Assembly: GCF_001266615.1 (NCBI RefSeq)
Contig: NZ_LGHZ01000003.1
Coordinates: 48,331 to 112,330 of the forward strand
DNA length: 64,000 nt
Reading direction: 5' to 3'
Source: Kluyvera genomosp. 1
GTDB lineage: Bacteria > Pseudomonadota > Gammaproteobacteria > Enterobacterales > Enterobacteriaceae
Of the stretch, positions 58,068-64,000 are shown piece by piece (position 1 is the stretch's first letter; each line of letters opens with the position of its first letter). The notes beneath the pieces were generated by a model. That model was given only the letters and a program-made list of their open reading frames with translations. It ran no database searches and was not told the origin of the DNA. The position numbers and the translations under genes were made by a program.

Positions 58068-60240
58068 GAATTTGTCCTTTTTTCAGTGCCGTCATCACGC
58101 TTTCTTTTGGACCATCTGCGATGATTTTACCGTTATCGAGGATGATCAACCGGTCAACCAGCGACAGCAAAGAAGCGCGGTGCGTCACCAGCAGCAGCGT
58201 TTTATTGCTTACCATTGGCGTCAGCGCTTTCTTAATCAAGTCTTCGCTGGTGTTATCCATCGAGCTGGTCGGCTCGTCCATCAGCAGTATGGGTGGATCG
58301 AGCAACAGAGAGCGGGCGAGGGCGACGGCCTGTCGCTGTCCGCCGGAGAGATTCATCCCACGTTCGCCGACCTGCATGTTGTAGCCGGAAGGGTGGCGAC
58401 GGGCGAATTCATGCACGCCTGCAACGGTTGCTGCGCGGATCATGGTTTCATCATCCACGTAGCCAGCGCCGCTTAACAGGTTATCGCGCAGCGTGCCGCT
58501 GAACAGGTGGATGTCCTGCGGGGCGTAACCGATATTGTGGCGTACGTCGTTAACGTCCAGCTGACGGGCATCAATACCGTCAATAAGGATTGTCCCGCCA
58601 TCGGGCTGATAAAACCCAACCAGCAGTTTTGCCAGCGAGCTTTTGCCCGATCCGCTGCGGCCGATAATGCCCACTTTTTCGCCCGGCTCAATTTTGAGTG
58701 AAATGCCGTTCAGCGACACAAACTGGTTTTGTGGATAGCGGAAGGTGACGTCGCGAAACTCAATGGCCCCGGACAGCGTCTCGCGCTTCAACGGGACCTC
58801 GCCGTCCTGAACTTCCTGCTCAAGAGCCATCATACGGTCGATGGTGGCTTTGGTCATTTTTGCGCGCTGATAGCGGGTTATCAGACTACAGAACTGACCG
58901 ATTGGCATCACCGCGCGGCGATTTAACAGGTAACAGGCAATAAGCCCACCCATGCTCAGGTTGCCGGCAATAATGCTGTAAACCCCGAAAACAATCAGCG
59001 CTACGCCGCTAATTTGCTGGATCCAGGCGGTAAAGTTAACCGCCACGTACGAGAGGGATTTTACCCGCAGCTCAAGCTTGCTGAGCTGGCCGATAATTTG
59101 TTCCCACTGATACTGGCGTTCGCTCTGTGCGTTATTGACCTTAATTGCATCCAGACCGGCGACCGTCTCAACCAGCATGGCCTGGCGTTCGGTAGAAAGA
59201 AGATAGGTTTTATGCACCTGTTCCAACAGCGGCTTTTGAATCAGCCAGTTGACCAACAAGGCTATCGGGTAGCAGAGCAGGGGAATAAAGGCGAGCGGGC
59301 CGCCGATAATCGCAATCACCAGCAGAATTAACAACGTGAACGGGAAATCAATCAGCGCCGTTAAGGTCAAAGAAGAGAGAAACTCTCTGACCGACTGGTA
59401 CTCCTGGAAGTTCTGCGCAAAGGCACCTACCCGATGAGGACGTACCTTCATTTTCATCCCCAGTAGCCGTTCAAACAGCGCTGCCGAAACGATGAGATCG
59501 GTCTTTTTACCCGCGAGATCGAGGCAGATTCCGCGTAATATCTTCAAAATAAGATCAAAGACAAACGCGATAGAAATACCGATAGCCAATACCCACAGGG
59601 TGGCGGTTGCCTGGTTTGGCACCACGCGGTCATAGACGTTCATTACGAACAGCGGCGTGGCGATAGCGATAATGTTGATGATAAAGCTGGCCACAACCGA
59701 ATCGAGATAGAGATATTTCGACAGTTTTAAGGTGTCTTTAAACCAGGATTTGGTCTGCGGAATGGTGGCCGTGGGCTGATTGTCGAAAGCGTGCCCAGGC
59801 TGAATAAAAATAGTTTTACCGCTGTAGCTTTCATCCAGCGCTTCGCGCTCCAGCAGGATTTCCCCGCCTTCCGTCTCCGTGGACAGTAAACGCGCGCGCT
59901 GATGGTCATCCCAGCCAATCAGCACCGCTGCCTGATCGTTTTTAAGCAGAACAACCGCTGGCAATGACAGCGGGGAGATTTTTTCCAATGGGCGCTGAAG
60001 GACTCGCGCTTTCAGGCCTGCGCGTTGCGCTGCGCGTGGAAACGCACTCAGGGTCAGCAGGTTCGCCTTTAGAGGCAAGCCGGCGGTTAAGACGTTACGA
60101 CTGGTAATGATGTTATGCAGCTTGCAGACGATCATCAGCGAGTCGAGCAGGGGGTCGTCATGGTTTTGACGCGGATCGTGCCTGATGGTGTCATCAGTTG
60201 CGGGGGTGGCTTGCTCAAGTGGATCAGTATAAGACGCCAT
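58054..60240 (-). CDS. LapB-type type I secretion ABC exporter with degenerate C39 domain
   Basis: 728 residues. Residues about 28-150 are a C39-like domain (DDPLLDSLMIVCKLHN) in which the position of the peptidase cysteine in LapB-like relatives holds Ser34, so no cleavage is expected and it likely binds substrate. Six membrane helices follow, then the nucleotide-binding domain: Walker [15 protein letters not shown], signature LSGGQRQAVALA, Walker B ILLMDEPTSSMD and H-loop LVTHRASLL. Energises secretion of the neighbouring acidic repeat protein (inferred from gene order). Confidence 0.92.
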   Translation of the reverse strand: MASYTDPLEQATPATDDTIRHDPRQNHDDPLLDSLMIVCKLHNIITSRNVLTAGLPLKANLLTLSAFPRAAQRAGLKARVLQRPLEKISPLSLPAVVLLKNDQAAVLIGWDDHQRARLLSTETEGGEILLEREALDESYSGKTIFIQPGHAFDNQPTATIPQTKSWFKDTLKLSKYLYLDSVVASFIINIIAIATPLFVMNVYDRVVPNQATATLWVLAIGISIAFVFDLILKILRGICLDLAGKKTDLIVSAALFERLLGMKMKVRPHRVGAFAQNFQEYQSVREFLSSLTLTALIDFPFTLLILLVIAIIGGPLAFIPLLCYPIALLVNWLIQKPLLEQVHKTYLLSTERQAMLVETVAGLDAIKVNNAQSERQYQWEQIIGQLSKLELRVKSLSYVAVNFTAWIQQISGVALIVFGVYSIIAGNLSMGGLIACYLLNRRAVMPIGQFCSLITRYQRAKMTKATIDRMMALEQEVQDGEVPLKRETLSGAIEFRDVTFRYPQNQFVSLNGISLKIEPGEKVGIIGRSGSGKSSLAKLLVGFYQPDGGTILIDGIDARQLDVNDVRHNIGYAPQDIHLFSGTLRDNLLSGAGYVDDETMIRAATVAGVHEFARRHPSGYNMQVGERGMNLSGGQRQAVALARSLLLDPPILLMDEPTSSMDNTSEDLIKKALTPMVSNKTLLLVTHRASLLSLVDRLIILDNGKIIADGPKESVMTALKKGQIHAQR

Positions 60241-60336
60241 AGTCAGACCTTATAAACCAGCGAAAAACTCGCACAGGCTAAAGAATATAAGGGTTATCTC
60301 ACCGGATGATGAGATAACCCGTAGGCCCAAAATCTG

Positions 60337-61692
60337 TTACTTCAGTTCAGGTAAGTTGCTGTGTGCAGTTTGCTGCACCTCTACCGGCTGCGCTGCCGAT
60401 GGCGCCTGAATATTAAGCTGTTTTAACAGATCGCCAATTCGCGCGTTGATGCGGTAGGTGGTAAACATCTCCGTAAACTGCATCTCAACGTAGCGACGCT
60501 GGGCGTTGAACACTTCGTTTTCGCTGTCGAGCATATCGAGAAGACTGCGCTCACCGATACTAAATTGTTCCTGATATGCGGTACGCACCACGGCGCTGCG
60601 GTCGGCGTAGTCTTTAGCAATCGGAACCTGTTGTTTGGCGTTCTGCCAGGCGTTCCAGGACAGACGCAGCTCTTCGTCGAGCTGGCGTAGCGCATTGCGT
60701 TTAACGTCCTGGGCTTCCTGCATTTTGTACGCGTAAGAAGACAGCTGTGCCTTATCGCTACCGCCGTTGAACAGGTTGTAGTTCATTCGAACCATCGCCT
60801 GCCATTCCTGGTCGTGGCCGCGCGTGCCGTCGACGTTATTATCCATACGGCGCCCAACATCGACATCTACGCTGGGATAGAAACGCGATTTTGCCGCTTC
60901 ATACTGCTGGCGGGTCGCATCAACATCAGAGTCTGCCTGTTTCAACAGTGGGCTATTATCCAGCATCTGCTTACGGGCTTCGGCCTGAGTGGCCGGGATT
61001 TTGGTAGTTAGCGGCATGGAGAGACTGTCGGCCTCTTTACCCACGACGCTGTAATAATTTGCCTGGGCGTCTTCGAGGTTAGTTTGCTCGGTCAGCAGGT
61101 TGTTCTTTGCCTGTGCCAGACGCGCCTGAGCTTGTTCATAATCAGCGGTACGCCCGACGCCCTGTTCGGTACGCAGACGGATCTGATCAAAAATACGTTC
61201 GTGGTTTTTCAGGTTATCTTCGGCCAGCTTCACCATACGCTGGCGCATCAGCACGTCGAGATAGCTTTGGATTGCCGTCAGCGCCGTGACTTCACTGGTG
61301 TTCATCACCGAGTAGGCGCGAGAGTTAACGGTCGCCGTCTGGCGAGCGACTTCACTGGTGGTGGCAAAACCGTTAAACACGTTCTGGCGCAAATTAATGC
61401 TGGACTCACTGCGGTGCAGGTTACGACGGTGATCGTCGGCAGCCCGCGTGCTGGCGTTATCGGTCTGCTCCCAACCGGTACCGGCAGAGAGATCTAACGA
61501 TGGCAAATACCCGCCTTTTGCAGCGCGTAAATCCTGGTCGGCAGAGTAGCGGCTGTTGACTGAAGCGCTGACCTGCGGATGCCAAAGTAAACTGTCCTTG
61601 ACCGCCTGCTCTAATGAGGCTGCATTGACGTTGCTTGCGAACAACAGTGGCAAAGAGATGCCGGTTAATACCCGAATGTGTTTATTCATCAT
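60337..61692 (-). CDS. TolC-like outer-membrane channel of the type I system (LapE/AggA family)
   Basis: 451 residues. Signal peptide MMNKHIRVLTGISLPLLFASNVNA; mature start ASLEQAVKDSLLWHPQVSA. Family features: SSINLRQNVFNGFATTSEV, GVGRTADYEQAQARLAQAKNNL and SIGERSLLDMLDSENEVFNAQRRY, typical of TolC-type adhesin export channels. Lies between the acidic repeat protein and the ABC exporter, all on one strand. The start could also be the next Met. Confidence 0.92.
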   Translation of the reverse strand: MMNKHIRVLTGISLPLLFASNVNAASLEQAVKDSLLWHPQVSASVNSRYSADQDLRAAKGGYLPSLDLSAGTGWEQTDNASTRAADDHRRNLHRSESSINLRQNVFNGFATTSEVARQTATVNSRAYSVMNTSEVTALTAIQSYLDVLMRQRMVKLAEDNLKNHERIFDQIRLRTEQGVGRTADYEQAQARLAQAKNNLLTEQTNLEDAQANYYSVVGKEADSLSMPLTTKIPATQAEARKQMLDNSPLLKQADSDVDATRQQYEAAKSRFYPSVDVDVGRRMDNNVDGTRGHDQEWQAMVRMNYNLFNGGSDKAQLSSYAYKMQEAQDVKRNALRQLDEELRLSWNAWQNAKQQVPIAKDYADRSAVVRTAYQEQFSIGERSLLDMLDSENEVFNAQRRYVEMQFTEMFTTYRINARIGDLLKQLNIQAPSAAQPVEVQQTAHSNLPELK

Positions 61693-62002
61693 GTCGTCCT
61701 TTCCTTACGTTCATTTCCTTGGTTTGTGATGTTGTCCACCAGAGGCAATGTCTTCAGACAAAAAAATAAAAAAGCGCTGTCTTTTACGAGGACAATAACG
61801 TCCCCAGAGCGTGGCTCATAATATCACTTAGATCTATTGCTTCATCATGACTAATAATGGTGGTTTTTTATTCACCACCCTGGGTCAGGTGACGTCATGG
61901 CGCCTTGATAATCCCCTATCAACGGGTGATAGCTCACGGGTTGATCGTATGTCTGGTGCTGCTGGTAGAGAAAAAGGGCCGGCTTTCGCCGACCCTTAGG
62001 TC
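61693..62002. other. Intergenic region between the acidic repeat protein and the TolC-like gene
   Basis: 310 bp without a gene. It holds the repeat protein's terminator (61971-61995), a palindrome CTATCA-ACGGG-TGATAG at 61916-61932, and an A/T-rich stretch before the TolC-like gene. The secretion genes may therefore have their own promoter here. No -10/-35 pair is certain. Confidence 0.6.
61971..61995 (-). terminator. Intrinsic terminator of the acidic repeat protein gene
   Basis: On the minus strand GGGTCGGC GAAA GCCGGCCC then TTTTTC, 8 bp past the stop at 62003. One mismatch within the stem. Confidence 0.87.
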
Positions 62003-64000
62003 TTAAGAGTCCGTATCTGGCTGGGCAATCAGATGATCCAGCTCTGCGCCGTCCGATGCGCTCCAGGTGTCACCGCCTTGATCGCCTCCGCTTTCTGCCG
62101 GTACATCCTGAACCTCGCCTGCCGTTTCGGCATTCTCCGTTGCATCAGGAACCTGGATCAGCGAACTGAGATCTTTGCTGTCATCATCATGGATGATATC
62201 GCTCAGATCGAGTGTGCTTTCCTGGTCAGACTCAGAAGTCGCCGTCGCTGATGTATCCGCCTGCGATTCCGTACTCTGGGTACTGTCGGCTTCCGCGAGT
62301 TGAGTATCAATGTCACCCAGCAACAGGTTTAGCGAACTCTCTGGGCTCTCTTCGGCAGTAGACAGCTGACTGTTGTCGCTATCTACCGCGCTCAGGTCGA
62401 GGTGATCGTCATCAACCAGCAGACTGGCGCCATTGTCGTCCGTAGACGTCTCGTCGTCGGTTGAACCGATATCCTCCGTCTGATCCGTCTGATCCGTTGA
62501 CTCGGTATCTCCAGTCTGGTCAGTCGTATCCGATTCGGACGTATGATCGCCGCTCTGATCGGCTCCATCAGCATCTGCGGTATTGCTATCGTCGGCCTGA
62601 TCCGTCGAGCTGCTATCCTCAGCATGATCGGTAGAAGAGGTCTCTTCCGTGTGATCCGTCGAGTTTGCCGTATCGGTGTGCTCGGCCGTGCTATGGCTCA
62701 CATCGTCCGCGACATCCAGCGTATTCACCATATCGTCGCTGTGTGTCTCCTCTCCCCCGGCAATCGGGAAAGTGTGCGTGGCATCATCATCGATGACAGG
62801 ACCGGATTCGTGCTCCGTTCCGTCCACTTCCACGGTGACATCGACATTGATCGGGTGATCGCCCGTGATTTCAGTCGGTGAGGTGACGGTCAGGTTCATA
62901 TCGAGATTGGCGTTATCACCCACGTCAATTGTGATGCCATTGGTGTCTTTCACCTCGATGCTAACAGTATGACCGTCGGCATCCGTGTAGCTCACCACGG
63001 AGCCCACAGGCAAACCGTTCAGCGTTATCGACTTAATGTGGTCGCCTTCCGCACCGCCGTTCAGATCAGCATCGATATTCAGGTCGTACTGCCATGACGT
63101 CTTGGTATCTGAATGACCTGGGTCCAGTTTTTCTTCGCCATTTCCGGAAATAACATCAGTTAACCGGTTGTTACCTTGATAGGTTTTGCCGCCGATGGTG
63201 ACGTTAATACTCTCGAAATAGTTGATGTTGCCATTTTGGTTAGCAGAACCATAATTCGCGGATGAATTCGACGACCCGGCGACAAAGATATAGTCATGCG
63301 CGTCGCTGCTGGCTGGCTCCCGGTTACCGTTTACCGCATTCATCGCGTGTTGCGTGTTATCGCCTTGCGTGTAGGTGCTGTTCTCATGCAGCACGAAGAC
63401 GTCCGACTTACCTTCGGTCCCTTGGGCATTACCTTGGGTATAGATATGGATATTTTCTTGCGGGATATCTTCGGAAACGTATTTACCAATATCGTCTGCC
63501 GACACCCACAGCACGACGTTCTCGCCGACCGAAACAATCTTGCCGCTTTCATCCACATCAAAGCCATTAGGATTTGAACTGCCGCCGTTGACCTCGGTAA
63601 TTTTTGAACCACCCGACACGTCAAACTTCACGTCGAGATTGATATCTGAGTCGGAGTCGGCATCGGCGTCTGCATCCGCATCGGCATCGGCGTCAGAATC
63701 GGCATCAGCGTCCGCATCTGCATCCGCGTCCGAATCAGCATCGGCATCTGCATCGGCGTCAGAATCAGCATCGGCATCGGCATCGGCATCGGCATCAGCA
63801 TCCGCATCGGCATCCGCATCTGCGTCGGAATCGGCATCTGCATCGGCGTCAGAATCAGCATCGGCATCCGCATCGGCATCGGCATCCGCATCGGCATCCG
63901 CATCTGCATCCGCGTCGGAATCTGCATCGGCATCGGCGTCCGCATCTGCATCTGCATCGGCATCCGCGTCGGCATCGGCATCCGCGTCGGAATCGGCATC
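62003..64000 (-). CDS. C-terminal part of a very acidic secreted repeat protein / large adhesin (start beyond window)
   Basis: The minus-strand frame is open for 665 residues from the right edge to TAA at 62003, so the start lies outside. In order: about 125 residues of (Asp-Ala)n/Asp-Ser repeat (63638-64000), a folded part [15 protein letters not shown]...[14 protein letters not shown], a beta-rich module [26 protein letters not shown], a Ser/Thr/Asp/Gln low-complexity region (about 62300-62760), and the tail [19 protein letters not shown]...[12 protein letters not shown]. No GGxGxDxxx RTX nonapeptides and few basic residues. Upstream of a type I exporter set, it is most likely its cargo, comparable in setting to BapA, SiiE or LapA. 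A short GTG-started gene at 63631 is an artefact of the repeat. Confidence 0.78.
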   Translation of the reverse strand, partial: DADSDADADADADADADADADADADADSDADADADADADADADADADADSDADADADSDADADADADADADADADADADSDADADADADSDADADADADADSDADADADADADADSDSDINLDVKFDVSGGSKITEVNGGSSNPNGFDVDESGKIVSVGENVVLWVSADDIGKYVSEDIPQENIHIYTQGNAQGTEGKSDVFVLHENSTYTQGDNTQHAMNAVNGNREPASSDAHDYIFVAGSSNSSANYGSANQNGNINYFESINVTIGGKTYQGNNRLTDVISGNGEEKLDPGHSDTKTSWQYDLNIDADLNGGAEGDHIKSITLNGLPVGSVVSYTDADGHTVSIEVKDTNGITIDVGDNANLDMNLTVTSPTEITGDHPINVDVTVEVDGTEHESGPVIDDDATHTFPIAGGEETHSDDMVNTLDVADDVSHSTAEHTDTANSTDHTEETSSTDHAEDSSSTDQADDSNTADADGADQSGDHTSESDTTDQTGDTESTDQTDQTEDIGSTDDETSTDDNGASLLVDDDHLDLSAVDSDNSQLSTAEESPESSLNLLLGDIDTQLAEADSTQSTESQADTSATATSESDQESTLDLSDIIHDDDSKDLSSLIQVPDATENAETAGEVQDVPAESGGDQGGDTWSASDGAELDHLIAQPDTDS
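63638..64000 (-). repeat. Asp-Ala / Asp-Ser coding hexanucleotide repeat
   Basis: The DNA has a 6-bp period (GATGCC, GATGCG, GATGCA, GACGCC with interspersed GATTCC/GATTCT) encoding DADADSDAD without stops. It continues past the right edge. Synonymous third positions vary (GCC/GCG/GCA, GAT/GAC), so it is old or selected rather than a fresh expansion, yet still prone to slippage in multiples of two codons. Confidence 0.95.

Noticed and set aside
62392..62625. Small Arg/Ile-rich minus-strand frame within the acidic protein tail
   Set aside because: Shifted frame of the Ser/Thr/Asp/Gln low-complexity region; no independent start signal.
63628..63999. Minus-strand frame encoding (Met-Pro/Arg/Gln)n
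   Set aside because: An alternative frame of the 6-bp Asp-Ala repeat; the DADADS frame is the one continuous with the downstream folded domain.

Overview
The window is chromosomal DNA from a member of the Enterobacteriaceae. The backbone follows the E. coli/Salmonella order qor-dnaB-alr-tyrB-aphA-yjbR-uvrA-ssb-yjcB-soxSR-ghxP-yjcE-actP-yjcH-acs-gltP-yjcO-fdhF-mdtPON-ytcA-yjdP-phnP..C-yjdN-yjdM-proP. Products have the lengths and motifs of the E. coli proteins, but the accessory blocks point to an Enterobacter/Klebsiella/Citrobacter-type relative rather than E. coli itself. The genus cannot be fixed from the sequence alone.

Layout. 1-9.6 kb: replication and cell-wall housekeeping genes (dnaB, alr, tyrB, aphA, uvrA, ssb), with an ERIC element between dnaB and alr and the LexA box between divergent uvrA and ssb. 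9.7-15 kb: an accessory block absent from E. coli at this point. It holds an HpxW-type oxamate amidohydrolase (gamma-glutamyltranspeptidase fold), an OxlT-type MFS carrier, a GntR/FCD regulator with a perfect-armed palindrome in front of the first gene, and an MltF-like lytic transglycosylase. 15-20.1 kb: yjcB, the soxS/soxR redox switch with its SoxR box, ghxP with two PurR-like sites, and yjcE. 20.2-26.6 kb: a second accessory block with a LysR regulator divergent from cidAB, then an orphan TogB-like sugar-binding protein, a Gfo/Idh/MocA oxidoreductase and a divergent 525-residue protein of unknown function.

26.8-41.5 kb: acetate uptake and activation (acs-yjcH-actP), glutamate uptake (gltP), the selenoprotein formate dehydrogenase H (fdhF, in-frame UGA with SECIS and a sigma-54 promoter), the MdtNOP efflux set, and yjdP. 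41.5-53.3 kb: a complete phosphonate C-P lyase operon phnCDEFGHIJKLMNOP on the minus strand with an uninterrupted phnE, followed upstream by yjdN and yjdM. 53.5-56.7 kb: a KdgT-type ketodeoxygluconate permease and ProP.

56.7-64 kb: a type I secretion system (membrane-fusion protein, LapB-type ABC exporter with a degenerate C39 domain, TolC-like channel), encoded downstream of the C-terminal part of a very acidic secreted protein. That protein carries a long Asp-Ala/Asp-Ser repeat and runs off the right edge. This is most likely a biofilm/adhesin export locus. The least explained parts of the window are this repeat protein, the HpxW/OxlT/GntR module, and the Gfo/Idh + orphan binding protein + unknown enzyme set.
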